A stretch of DNA of 64,000 nt from Janthinobacterium sp. FW305-129. GTDB lineage: Bacteria > Pseudomonadota > Gammaproteobacteria > Burkholderiales > Burkholderiaceae_D. Under the pieces are notes generated by a model, which worked only from the letters and a program-made list of their open reading frames with translations, was not told where the DNA came from and searched no databases. Position 1 is the stretch's first letter; each line of letters starts with the position of its first letter. Position numbers and translations under genes: made by a program. This document shows, one piece after another, positions 54,331 to 62,621 of this stretch. The stretch covers positions 99,004 to 163,003 of the forward strand of contig NZ_JACYMM010000008.1 in the NCBI RefSeq assembly GCF_020858115.1. Direction: 5' to 3'.

Positions 54331-55036
54331 ACTCGATAATGTGTCCGTGCGCTTCGGCGGCCTGACGGCCGTCGACGGCGTCACCTTAAAGGTGGGCAGC
54401 CACGACGTGATCGGCCTGGTGGGCGCGAACGGCGCCGGCAAGACCACCCTGTTCAATGCCATTTCCGGCCTGGTGCGCCCCACCAGCGGCAACATCCGCT
54501 TCGAGGGACGCGACATCATGGCCACGCCCATGTACCAGCGCGCCCGCCTGGGCCTGGGCCGCACCTTCCAGATCCCGCAACCGATGCATGAATTGACGGT
54601 GCGCGAAAACCTCGTCGTGGCGCAACGCTTCGGCACGGGCAAGGTGGACCAGCGCAAGATCGATGAAATCCTCGATTTTACGAGCCTGCTTGACAAGGCC
54701 GGGCGCGATGCGGCCGGCGAACTGGCGCTGACGGAACTCAAGGCGCTGGAAGTGGCCAAGGCGCTGGCGACGAACCCGAAACTGCTGCTGCTAGACGAAG
54801 TGCTGGCCGGCCTGGAAACGAACGGCAAGCGCCGCTTCATGGGCATGCTGAAGGACTTGCACGCCGCCTTTGGCGTGGGCATCGTCATGATCGAACACGA
54901 CATCGAAACCATCAGCAATCTGTGCCAGCGCGTGGCCGTGCTCAATTTTGGCCAGCTGATCGCCGACGGCACGCCCGATTGCGTCTTCCGCGATCCGGCC
55001 GTCATCGAAAGCTATACGGGAGCCGCTCATGCCTGA
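54323..55036 (+). CDS. livG: ABC transporter ATPase LivG
   Basis: 237 residues. Walker A GANGAGKTT, the Q-loop region GRTFQIPQPMHELTVREN, a signature-like LALTELKALEVAKALATNP (the canonical LSGGQ motif is degenerate here: GELALTE), Walker B LLLLDEVLAGL and switch histidine MIEHD. LivG-type proteins often have diverged signatures, but this one is more altered than usual. Overlaps livM and livF by 8 nt each. Confidence 0.92.
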   Translation: MLELDNVSVRFGGLTAVDGVTLKVGSHDVIGLVGANGAGKTTLFNAISGLVRPTSGNIRFEGRDIMATPMYQRARLGLGRTFQIPQPMHELTVRENLVVAQRFGTGKVDQRKIDEILDFTSLLDKAGRDAAGELALTELKALEVAKALATNPKLLLLDEVLAGLETNGKRRFMGMLKDLHAAFGVGIVMIEHDIETISNLCQRVAVLNFGQLIADGTPDCVFRDPAVIESYTGAAHA

Positions 55037-55076
55037 ATCGATGCTTGAAGCGATGCCTGAAACGATGCTTGAGATA
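55029..55076 (+). repeat. Tandem 24-nt duplication at the livF start
   Basis: Two adjacent copies (55029-55052 and 55053-55076) share ATGCCTGAA, one variable base, then CGATGCTTGA; the last four bases differ. They encode MPESMLEA and MPETMLEI and supply alternative start codons. Confidence 0.85.
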
Positions 55077-55766
55077 AATCAACTGCGCGCCGGCTATGGC
55101 GCCATCAATGTGCTGTGGGACGTGTCGCTGTCGATCCAGAAGGGCAAGCTGACCACCATCATCGGCCCGAACGGGGCCGGTAAGACGACCTTGCTGCGCG
55201 CCATCATGGGCCTGCTGCCCGTGGGCGCGGGCAGCATCGCGCTCGACGGCCAGGCCATCAACGGCACGCCGACGTGGAAGATGAGCGACGCGAGGGTCAC
55301 GATGATCCCGGAAGGCCGCATGACGTTTCGCGACATGAGCGTGGAAGAAAACCTGATCATGGGTGCGTTTCCGAAGGAGCACCGCAGCCACATGCCGGCG
55401 CGCCTGGCCGAAGCCTACGCCATGTTCCCGCGCCTGCATGAACGGCGCAGGCAGCTGGCCGGCTCGCTCTCCGGCGGCGAGGCGCAGATGCTGGCGATGG
55501 CGCGGGGCCTGATGTCGGACCCGTCGCTGCTGATCATCGACGAGCCGTCGCTGGGCCTGGCGCCGCTGGTGGTCAACGAGCTGTTCGACATCCTCGCGCG
55601 CCTGAACGACGGCCGGCGCACCATCATTTTAGTGGAGCAGAACACGGCGCGCGCCGTGGGCGTGGCCGATCACGTCTACCTGATGCAAAGCGGTAAGGTG
55701 GCGCTGTCGCAGGCAGCGCGTGATGTCGACCTCGAGCACCTGCATGCGCTGTATTTTGCGCGCTGA
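55029..55766 (+). CDS. livF: ABC transporter ATPase LivF
   Basis: 245 residues. Walker A GPNGAGKTT, MIPEGRMTFRDMSVEEN, signature LSGGEAQMLAMARGLM, Walker B LLIIDEPSLGL, switch region LVEQN. It is the second ATPase of the importer and completes the livJHMGF set. The N-terminus has four in-frame ATGs created by a short tandem duplication (MPESMLEA then MPETMLEI); the start at 55029, overlapping livG, is used here, but 55065 would give a standard-length N-terminus. The operon ends here; the next gene is convergent 15 nt away. Confidence 0.94.
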   Translation: MPESMLEAMPETMLEINQLRAGYGAINVLWDVSLSIQKGKLTTIIGPNGAGKTTLLRAIMGLLPVGAGSIALDGQAINGTPTWKMSDARVTMIPEGRMTFRDMSVEENLIMGAFPKEHRSHMPARLAEAYAMFPRLHERRRQLAGSLSGGEAQMLAMARGLMSDPSLLIIDEPSLGLAPLVVNELFDILARLNDGRRTIILVEQNTARAVGVADHVYLMQSGKVALSQAARDVDLEHLHALYFAR

Positions 55767-55780
55767 GCGGCCTGCAATCA

Positions 55781-56782
55781 TCAACCCTCGTCGTCGTCCT
55801 CGTCGTCGGCCAGCTTGTCAAACACCTGCAGCTCGGCCTTGCTCAGTCCCGTCATCACGAAGGGATCATCGGCAGGAAAGCGGCCGGTGTCGACCAGCAT
55901 GCGCAGCTTGCTCAAGCGATCGCCCAGCGCCAGCGCTCGCGCCTGCGGATCGGCATCGGCGTGGGCATCGGCGCCGGCATGCCCGATCGCGCGGGTCACG
56001 GACTCGGGAAACTCCCATAACTCGGCGATCCGCACCGACAGGATGCGCGCTTGCGCAAACACCTGGGCAATGAAGGCGTCCGATTGCGGGAAGGCATCGG
56101 GCGCATGCATCTGGTCGATCAGGCGGAACGCCACCACCAGGCCGACATTGGCCATCAGTCCCGCCAGATAGGCGTCGAAGGCGTTGGCCTGCATGGCCGG
56201 CGCGACCAGGTTGGCCGCCAGTGCGCATTTCTCGGACTGGCGCCAGATCAGTGGCGCCGTGCGTATGGTCAGGCCGCCGCTCTGCATGCTGACGATGGGA
56301 CGGAAGGCGACGCGGGCGAGCAGCATGCGCATGCCGTTTTGCCCCAGCAGCATGATGGCGCCTTCCATGTTGTTGATCGACGGGCTGGCGTTGTAGCGCG
56401 AATGGTAGCGGGGCCGGTTCGCTTCGCGGTAGACCTCGGCGACCAGCAGCACGTCCTGCGCCAACTGGCGCGAGAGCTCGGCCGCGCTCATGTTTTCATT
56501 TTGCAAAGTCCGCATCAACTGGGGAATGATGGCCGGTATGCGCGGTATCAGCGCAGCGCCAGCGACCGGCTCACGGGCCAGGCGCGTCAATTCATCCAGA
56601 ATCTGCCGTTCCGCCTCCGCCGGAGCCTGCGCCGAACCGGCGGCCGCCAGCCAGCGGTAATAGATGGCATCGATTTCGGCGATGGTGGCTGCTTGCCGCG
56701 TCATCTCGGGCGCCGCCGCCGCGAGGGGTGCGAGCTTGTTTTTTCCGTCGCCGCCGTTCAGTAATTTTCCTATCCAACCCAT
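55781..56782 (-). CDS. HDOD-domain signalling protein
   Basis: 333 residues. The central part matches the HDOD fold, an HD-superfamily domain lacking the metal site: RIPAIIPQLMRTLQNENMSA, LAQDVLLVAEVYREANRP and INNMEGAIMLLGQNGMRMLL. It has no membrane segment or partner domain. HDOD proteins link chemotaxis, c-di-GMP or stress signals to gene expression, but no target is indicated here. The N-terminal 60 residues and the acidic tail DDEDDDEG are low complexity. Confidence 0.88.
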   Translation of the reverse strand: MGWIGKLLNGGDGKNKLAPLAAAAPEMTRQAATIAEIDAIYYRWLAAAGSAQAPAEAERQILDELTRLAREPVAGAALIPRIPAIIPQLMRTLQNENMSAAELSRQLAQDVLLVAEVYREANRPRYHSRYNASPSINNMEGAIMLLGQNGMRMLLARVAFRPIVSMQSGGLTIRTAPLIWRQSEKCALAANLVAPAMQANAFDAYLAGLMANVGLVVAFRLIDQMHAPDAFPQSDAFIAQVFAQARILSVRIAELWEFPESVTRAIGHAGADAHADADPQARALALGDRLSKLRMLVDTGRFPADDPFVMTGLSKAELQVFDKLADDEDDDEG

Positions 56783-56942
56783 TTTGCTTTTCCAGCCCTA
56801 TATGCATCACTATCGCGACATCCGCTGCGCGATTTTACTTGATGACGGCCGTGCCGGTGCGGCGGGCGTAGCCGCCCAGGTCCACCTGCCGCAAAGTGCT
56901 ACAGTGGCACCCTCGCAGTTTCCCCTCTTTGCAAGGTAAATC

Positions 56943-57527
56943 ATGAGCAATATGCTGGCCCAGTACGTCACCGCCCAGGCGTACAACAACGCCTGGGCCA
57001 ACCACCGCCTGCTGAAAGCTTGCGGGCAGCTGACCCAGGCCGAGTTCCAGGCCGCGCGCGTCAGTTTTTTCCCCACCATCGGCTTCACGCTGAACCACAT
57101 CCTCACGTGCGACTGGTTTTATCTCGACGCGCTCGAGCGCGAGCTGCGCGGCGAAGCGCCCCATCCCGACTGCTATGTCTTCTTTGCACAGGACGAGCCG
57201 TTCACCGATTGCGCGGCCCTGCATGCGGCGCAGCGCGCCTCGGACCTGCGCCTGATCGCGCATTGCCGCAGCCTGTGCGACGCGGATCTGGCGCGGCCCG
57301 TGACGATATTGCGCGACACGCCGCAAGTCGACACGCGCCTGCGCCTGCTGGCGCATCTGTTCCAGCACCAGATCCACCACCGGGGGCAAGTGCACGCCAT
57401 GCTGGCCGGCACGCGCATCGCGCCGCCCCAGCTCGACGAATTCTATTGCGCCGGCGAAGCGGGCGAGCGGGCGCAGGATTTTGCGGAGCTGGGCTGGACG
57501 GAGGACGACGTCTGGGGAGCGCGCTGA
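56943..57527 (+). CDS. DinB-family protein
   Basis: 194 residues, a four-helix bundle with the three-histidine metal site of the DinB/YfiT family: FTLNHILTCDWFYLDALE and a C-terminal LFQHQIHHRGQVHAML. DinB proteins bind a metal and act as thiol-dependent transferases in many Gram-positives; in Gram-negatives the reaction is usually unknown. Its stop is one nt from the stop of the convergent VOC gene. Confidence 0.88.
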   Translation: MSNMLAQYVTAQAYNNAWANHRLLKACGQLTQAEFQAARVSFFPTIGFTLNHILTCDWFYLDALERELRGEAPHPDCYVFFAQDEPFTDCAALHAAQRASDLRLIAHCRSLCDADLARPVTILRDTPQVDTRLRLLAHLFQHQIHHRGQVHAMLAGTRIAPPQLDEFYCAGEAGERAQDFAELGWTEDDVWGAR

Positions 57528-57528
57528 A

Positions 57529-57921
57529 TCATTCTTCGGCGTGACAGCAGACGCACAGCTTGTTGCCGTCGAGGTCGCGGAAATAGGCGCCATAGTAGTT
57601 GGCGTGGTAATGGGGCCGCAATCCGGGCGGCCCTTCGCACGCGGCGCCCAGCGCCAGCACGGCCTGGTAGCAGCGGTCCACCTGCGCGCGGCTGGCCGCC
57701 AGCAGGGCCGTCATCTGGCCATTGCCGGGCGTCGCCGGCAAGCCGTCATGCGGCGCCGTCAGCACAAACAGGGGGCGCGGCGCCTGCTGCGCCATCCAGC
57801 CCGCCCAGGGCTTGGCCGGATCATGAAATTTTTCGATCAAGTCGAGTTCTCCCAACAGGGCCGCATAGAAAACATACGCGCGGGGAAAGTCGTTGGTGCC
57901 AAGGCAAATATGGGACAGCAT
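57529..57921 (-). CDS. VOC-family (glyoxalase-like) protein
   Basis: 130 residues from the ATG at 57921, with GGAGGAG upstream; an ATG at 57942 lies before that site. The fold is a paired beta-alpha-beta-beta-beta repeat: MLSHICLGTNDFPRAYVFYA at the N-terminus and YYGAYFRDLDGNKLCVCCH at the C-terminus with the usual DLDGNK metal-edge motif. Substrate unknown; family members isomerise, dioxygenate or bind small molecules. Confidence 0.86.
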   Translation of the reverse strand: MLSHICLGTNDFPRAYVFYAALLGELDLIEKFHDPAKPWAGWMAQQAPRPLFVLTAPHDGLPATPGNGQMTALLAASRAQVDRCYQAVLALGAACEGPPGLRPHYHANYYGAYFRDLDGNKLCVCCHAEE

Positions 57922-58002
57922 GCTGCTCCTCCATGAATTCAAGCATGTGCGGCGAAAGGCGCCAGCTGATTATAATGGCGCATTACTTTCCAACCGGATT
58001 CC

Positions 58003-58545
58003 ATGCCCGACCTCGACCGCCTCCAATTACAAACGCCGACCAGCGCCGACCTCCCCGCCCTGCTGGCCTTCGAACTCGACAACCGCGCCTATTTTGAATC
58101 CTGGGTCACGGCCCGGGCGCCGTCCTACTACACTGCCGAGGGCATCGCCACCGCCATCGAACAGGCGCAGCGCGAACGCGAGAAAGACACGGCGCACCAG
58201 TATCTGGCCACACTGGACGGGCAAATCATCGGCAGGGTCAACCTGACGGCCGTCACGCGCCCGTATTTCAACAAGGCCGCGCTCGGCTACCGCATCGGCG
58301 AACGGTTCGGCGGACGCGGCTACGCCACGCGCGTGGTCGCCCTGCTGCTGCAAGAAGCGTTCGGCGCACTGGACCTGTGGCGCCTGGAAGCGACGGCGCG
58401 GCCGCAAAACATGGGCTCGATCGCCGTCATGCAGCGCAACGGTTTTCACCAGTATGGCCGCTCGGAAAAAGCCATGCGCTTCCAGGATGCCTGGTCGGAC
58501 TTGCTGTACTTTGAACGGCGCAAGGACCACCCCGGCATCGAATAA
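58003..58545 (+). CDS. GNAT acetyltransferase, RimJ-like
   Basis: 180 residues with the acetyl-CoA site YRIGERFGGRGYATRVV and a C-terminal LEATARPQNMGSIAVMQRNGF typical of RimJ/RimL-like N-terminal acetyltransferases. The start at 58003 has a weak ribosome site. It may acetylate a protein alpha-amine or a small-molecule amine; the target is not deducible. Confidence 0.88.
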   Translation: MPDLDRLQLQTPTSADLPALLAFELDNRAYFESWVTARAPSYYTAEGIATAIEQAQREREKDTAHQYLATLDGQIIGRVNLTAVTRPYFNKAALGYRIGERFGGRGYATRVVALLLQEAFGALDLWRLEATARPQNMGSIAVMQRNGFHQYGRSEKAMRFQDAWSDLLYFERRKDHPGIE

Positions 58546-58624
58546 AATCGAGCAGTTGCTCTATTGAGCAGGCGGCTCGCCCCTGGTGTTGTAAAATAGG
58601 CAAATATCACACTCAGGGAACAAC

Positions 58625-60199
58625 ATGCGCAATACAAACAAAAAAGCCTACCTCGTCGGCGGCGGCATCGGCTCGCTGGCCGCGGCCGCCTTCATGATAC
58701 GCGACGGCGGTATGCAAGGCAGCAACATCACCATCTTCGAAGCGTCGCCCGTGACGGGGGGCAGCCTCGACGGCGGTGGCAATGCCGAGGATGGCTATAC
58801 CCTGCGTGGCGGGCGCATGTTGACCACCGACAATTACGAGTGCACCTGGGACTTGTTCAAGAGCATCCCCTCGCTCGAACATGCGGGCCAGAGCGTCTAC
58901 GACGAAACCATCGCCTTCAACGAGCGGCACCTTCCCCACTCGCGCGCGCGCCTGGTCGACCGCAACCGCTTCAAGGTCGACGTCAGCAGCATGGGCTTTT
59001 CCATGCAGGACAGGCTGGAACTGCTGAAGCTGACGGAAGCCGACGAGGACACCCTGGGCAGCAGCGCCATCACGGACTGGCTTTCGCCGGAATTCTTCGA
59101 TACCAAATTCTGGTATATGTGGGCCACCACGTTCGCCTTCCAGCCCTGGCACAGCGCCGTCGAATTCAAGCGCTACCTGCACCGCTTCATGCTGGAGTTT
59201 TCGCGCATCGAAACCCTGGCCGGCGTCAAGCGCACCGTCTACAACCAGTACGACTCGCTGGTGCGCCCGCTGGTCGCCTGGCTGCAGGCGCAAGGCGTGA
59301 ACGTCATCATGGATTGCACGGTAACCGATATCGAGGTGCAGGAATCCGAAGACCGCCTGAGCGCCACCGCCCTGCACTGCCAGCGCCGCGGCCTGGCCGA
59401 CGTGATTCCCGTCGCCGCGGGCGACCTGGTGTTCTTCCAGAATGCCTCGATGACGGATGCGTCGAGCTACGGCAGCATGCGCAGCGCGCCGGCCAGACGC
59501 ACGAAGCACGACAGCCATGGCTGGCGCCTGTGGGAAAAACTGGCCGAGGGCCGGCCGCAACTGGGGCGCCCCGCCGCCTTCAACAGCAGCATCCCGGAAT
59601 CGTACTGGGCCTCGTACACGGTCACCCTGAAGGACAGCGCCTTCTTCGACCGCATGGAACAATTCACGGGCAACAGCGCGGGCACGGGCGGCCTCGTCAC
59701 CTTCAAGGACAGCAACTGGTTCATGTCCATCGTGCTGGCGCACCAGCCGCATTTCGCGGGCCAGCCCGAGGGCGTGCAAGTATTCTGGGGCTATGCGCTG
59801 CACCCCGACCGCATCGGCAACTTCGTCGCCAAGCCCATGTCCGACTGCAGCGGCGAGGACATCCTGCGCGAACTGTGCGGCCACCTGAATTTCGACCTCG
59901 ACATCATGGCCACGGCCAATTGCATTCCCTGCCGCATGCCCTACATCACCAGCATGTTCATGCCCCGCGCAAAAAGCGACCGCCCGCTGCCCGTGCCGGC
60001 CGGCTCCATCAACCTGGCCTTCGTCAGCCAGTTCGTGGAAATTGCCGACGATGTCGTGTTCACCGTGGAATACTCGGTGCGCGCGGCGCAGACGGCCGTC
60101 TACCAGTTGCTCGGCGTACAGCGCGCAGTACCTGCCATCCACGCGCACGACAAGTCATTGAAAGTCAAGCTGGACGCCGTCATCAAGGCCTTCAAATAG
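58625..60199 (+). CDS. ohyA: Oleate hydratase (fatty-acid double-bond hydratase)
   Basis: 524-residue FAD enzyme of the MCRA family, adding water to cis-9 double bonds of free fatty acids to make 10-hydroxy acids. The N-terminal Rossmann motif is AYLVGGGIGSLAAAAFMIRD and the conserved GGRMLTTDNYECTWDLF is present; the substrate-channel segment is FAFQPWHSAVEFKRYLHRF. No signal peptide. Oleate hydratases detoxify unsaturated host or plant fatty acids. Transcribed alone; a terminator follows. Confidence 0.94.
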   Translation: MRNTNKKAYLVGGGIGSLAAAAFMIRDGGMQGSNITIFEASPVTGGSLDGGGNAEDGYTLRGGRMLTTDNYECTWDLFKSIPSLEHAGQSVYDETIAFNERHLPHSRARLVDRNRFKVDVSSMGFSMQDRLELLKLTEADEDTLGSSAITDWLSPEFFDTKFWYMWATTFAFQPWHSAVEFKRYLHRFMLEFSRIETLAGVKRTVYNQYDSLVRPLVAWLQAQGVNVIMDCTVTDIEVQESEDRLSATALHCQRRGLADVIPVAAGDLVFFQNASMTDASSYGSMRSAPARRTKHDSHGWRLWEKLAEGRPQLGRPAAFNSSIPESYWASYTVTLKDSAFFDRMEQFTGNSAGTGGLVTFKDSNWFMSIVLAHQPHFAGQPEGVQVFWGYALHPDRIGNFVAKPMSDCSGEDILRELCGHLNFDLDIMATANCIPCRMPYITSMFMPRAKSDRPLPVPAGSINLAFVSQFVEIADDVVFTVEYSVRAAQTAVYQLLGVQRAVPAIHAHDKSLKVKLDAVIKAFK

Positions 60200-60209
60200 C
60201 CGTATTTTC

Positions 60210-60228
60210 CGGCGTCAACGCCGTTTTT
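60210..60228 (+). terminator. Rho-independent terminator after ohyA
   Basis: CGGCG, loop TCAA, CGCCG, then TTTTT, ten nt after the ohyA stop. Compact, with a standard T tract. Confidence 0.8.
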
Positions 60229-60325
60229 GTCCTACCGGCCGTGACTTTGTCGCAGCGCAAAGCACGGCGATATCGGACTGATAACGTCAAGGTTCGGGAA
60301 TTTCCCCACTCTTGCCAAGTCCAAC

Positions 60326-60577
60326 ATGAAATTGCGTCACCGCCTGTTCGAACATGTGCTGCTGGTGCTGGCCTTGGCCGTCGTCATTTTTGCCGCCGCC
60401 ATCGTGCTGGCACGGATGACGCAGTGGGCAGAAGTGCAGGAACTGCCCCCCTATCTCGTGCAGGGCATGCATCTGGTGGGCAAGGTGTTGTTTTTCCTGG
60501 ACGGCTGCATCGTCGTTGCCGTCAGCAGCATCCTGGCCGCCCGGCTGTTCCGCATGCTCACCAAGGAGGACCTATGA
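60326..60577 (+). CDS. Small two-helix membrane protein A
   Basis: 83 residues with hydrophobic segments at about 8-28 (VLLVLALAVVIFAAAIVL) and 52-72 (VLFFLDGCIVVAVSSILAA). The Arg/His-rich start suggests a cytoplasmic N-terminus. Its stop overlaps the next small gene by 4 nt (ATGA), so the two are co-translated. No family recognised. The ribosome site is poor, so the start is less certain than the reading frame. Confidence 0.65.
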   Translation: MKLRHRLFEHVLLVLALAVVIFAAAIVLARMTQWAEVQELPPYLVQGMHLVGKVLFFLDGCIVVAVSSILAARLFRMLTKEDL

Positions 60578-60819
60578 ACGACCTGCACTACCTGCTGACC
60601 CTGCGGCATCCGCGCCGCTTCTGGTGCAGCGCCCTCGTCATCGCCGTCGCCTCGGCCATCCTGCTGGGCCCCTGGCTCGACAGCATTCCATGGCTGGTCG
60701 CCGTTCCTTTCGTGGCCGGCGGCTTGCTGGTGGCGCTGGGCGAACTGTGGGATGACATGCACGGCAAGCGCCTGCAGAACGGCGACGACGACGCGCAAGC
60801 GCCCTGCGGGCATCCCTGA
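60574..60819 (+). CDS. Small membrane protein B, coupled to the preceding gene
   Basis: 81 residues beginning at the ATGA overlap, with AAGGAGG upstream (a strong ribosome site). Two hydrophobic segments, CSALVIAVASAILLGPWL and WLVAVPFVAGGLLVAL, with a polar acidic tail. Together with the preceding gene it looks like a two-component small membrane complex. Function unknown. Confidence 0.7.
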   Translation: MNDLHYLLTLRHPRRFWCSALVIAVASAILLGPWLDSIPWLVAVPFVAGGLLVALGELWDDMHGKRLQNGDDDAQAPCGHP

Positions 60820-60981
60820 CGCTGGCGTCGTGATGTTTACACGCAACAACGGTGACGCCATCGGCCCCCGCATGCGTTTGATTTAAGGCTCGCTTCAGCC
60901 TCGCCATGCATCGTGATATGGCGTCAGCAACAATGACGCCTCCCTTCACCATCACGGGCACAGCCCAGCGAAAGAGCCGAT

Positions 60982-61653
60982 ATGAGCACATGGATGCGCG
61001 CCAACAAAGGTTTTTTGATGTTTCTGCTGCTGTTCGGCGTATTCCGCACGGCCGTGGCGGACTGGAATCCGATACCGTCGGCGTCCATGCGCCCCAACCT
61101 GCTCGAAGGCGACGTGGTCTTCGTCAACCGCCTGGCCTTCAATTTGAAAGTGCCGCTCACCGACATCGTGCTGCAGCGCCTGGGCGAGCCGCAGCGGGGC
61201 GACATCGTCACCTTTTCCTCGCCGAAAGACGGCACGCGCTTGATCAAGCGCATCATCGCCCTGCCCGGCGACACCGTGGAAATGCGCGATGAACGGCTGG
61301 TCATCAATGGCCAGCCCGCCCAGTACACGGCGCTCGACACGGCGCCTGAAACCATCGCCCACGTGGGCCAGCTGACGGCGCAGCGCGTCCGCGAACGCAA
61401 CGCGACGGAACAGCACCGCATCCAGGTCTTGCCGCAAATCACAGGGGCGGCGCGCAGCTTTTCCCCCGTGACGGTGCCGCCCGACCACTTCATGATGCTC
61501 GGCGATAACCGCGACAATAGCGCCGACTCGCGCTACTTCGGCTTCGTGCCACGCGAATTGCTGATCGGCAAGGCCGAACGCATCCTCGTCTCGGCCAATA
61601 TCGACGAGCATTGGCAGCCGCGGCTGCAGCGTTTCGGCATGAAACTGGAATAA
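60982..61653 (+). CDS. lepB: Signal peptidase I (additional copy)
   Basis: 223-residue serine/lysine-dyad peptidase that removes Sec/Tat signal peptides. Catalytic Ser35 lies in NPIPSASMRPNL and Lys89 in GTRLIKRIIALPGD; the box E-like GDNRDNSADSR is present. Only one N-terminal hydrophobic segment is seen (about 10-25), unlike the two of E. coli LepB. It is not next to lepA or rnc, so it is probably a second copy with a restricted job. Confidence 0.92.
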   Translation: MSTWMRANKGFLMFLLLFGVFRTAVADWNPIPSASMRPNLLEGDVVFVNRLAFNLKVPLTDIVLQRLGEPQRGDIVTFSSPKDGTRLIKRIIALPGDTVEMRDERLVINGQPAQYTALDTAPETIAHVGQLTAQRVRERNATEQHRIQVLPQITGAARSFSPVTVPPDHFMMLGDNRDNSADSRYFGFVPRELLIGKAERILVSANIDEHWQPRLQRFGMKLE

Positions 61654-61701
61654 CCATCGTCCTTGCAACGGCGCCGTGCTTTTCGGTTAGCATGGCGCAT
61701 C

Positions 61702-62565
61702 ATGCAAAATCTTTCCTCAGCCAGCCAGCGGTCCGCCAGCGACGATCTTGCCCTTGAGCAGCTGGCGCAGTTCCTGCAGCGCCATCCCGACGTACTGCTG
61801 CTGACGGGCGCCGGCATCAGCACGGCGTCCGGCATTCCCGATTACCGCGATGCGGATGGCGTGCGGCGCGGCAACGCCCCCGTGCAAGGACCGGACTTTC
61901 GCCGCCAGGAAGCCGTGCGCCGCCGCTACTGGGCGCGCAGCATGGTGGGCTGGCCCACCCTCGCGCGCGCCACGCCCAATCCCGGTCACCTGGCCATCGC
62001 ACAACTGGCGCAGCGTGGACTCATCGGCGGCCTGGTCACGCAAAACGTGGATGGCCTGCACCAGCAGGCCGGCAGCGCGGCCGTCACGGAGTTGCACGGC
62101 AGCATACATGGCGTCGTGTGCCTCGATTGCCGGACTCTCCATACGCGCAGCCTGATCCAGGATCAGCTCGAACATGACAATCCCCAGATGCTGGGCGCCA
62201 CGGCCACGCCGGCGCCCGACGGCGACGCCTTGCTGGAGCCATCGCAGCTGGCCACCTTCCACCTGCCCGTCTGTCCCCGCTGTGGCGGCACCCTGCAGCC
62301 CGATGTGGTGTTTTTCGGCGACGGCGTGCCCGCCGCCTGCGCGGCGGAGGCCGAGCGCAAGATGACAGAAGCTGGCGCCTTGCTGGTGGTTGGCTCGTCC
62401 GTCATGGTGTATTCGAGCTTTCGCCTGTGCCGCATGGCGGCAGAAACGGGCAAGCCCGTGGCTGCCATCAACCTGGGCAAGACGCGCGCCGACCATTTGC
62501 TGGCCTTCAAGACCGAAGCGCCGGCACAGGACATCCTGCCTGCATTAGCGGCCATGCTGGGCTGA
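61702..62565 (+). CDS. NAD-dependent protein deacylase, SIR2 family
   Basis: 287 residues from the ATG at 61702; an upstream TTG was rejected. NAD-binding GAGISTASGIPDYRD, then TQNVDGLHQQAG, the catalytic His in ELHGSIHGVVC, and a zinc site made of CLDC and CPRC. It is a sirtuin of the longer bacterial type (near human SIRT4-like class II) with an insert LEHDNPQMLGATATP between the zinc cysteines. Deacetylase or lipoamidase activity cannot be separated by sequence. Confidence 0.92.
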   Translation: MQNLSSASQRSASDDLALEQLAQFLQRHPDVLLLTGAGISTASGIPDYRDADGVRRGNAPVQGPDFRRQEAVRRRYWARSMVGWPTLARATPNPGHLAIAQLAQRGLIGGLVTQNVDGLHQQAGSAAVTELHGSIHGVVCLDCRTLHTRSLIQDQLEHDNPQMLGATATPAPDGDALLEPSQLATFHLPVCPRCGGTLQPDVVFFGDGVPAACAAEAERKMTEAGALLVVGSSVMVYSSFRLCRMAAETGKPVAAINLGKTRADHLLAFKTEAPAQDILPALAAMLG

Positions 62566-62621
62566 TCCCGAGCCGGCGGCATGCCGCTCTCGCTATACTA
62601 TGGGATTGACGAGGAGAATTC

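Noticed and set aside
58840..60819. 659-codon frame overlapping oleate hydratase
   Set aside because: Only its last 81 codons, from the ATG at 60574, are real (small membrane protein B); the rest is out-of-frame oleate hydratase sequence.
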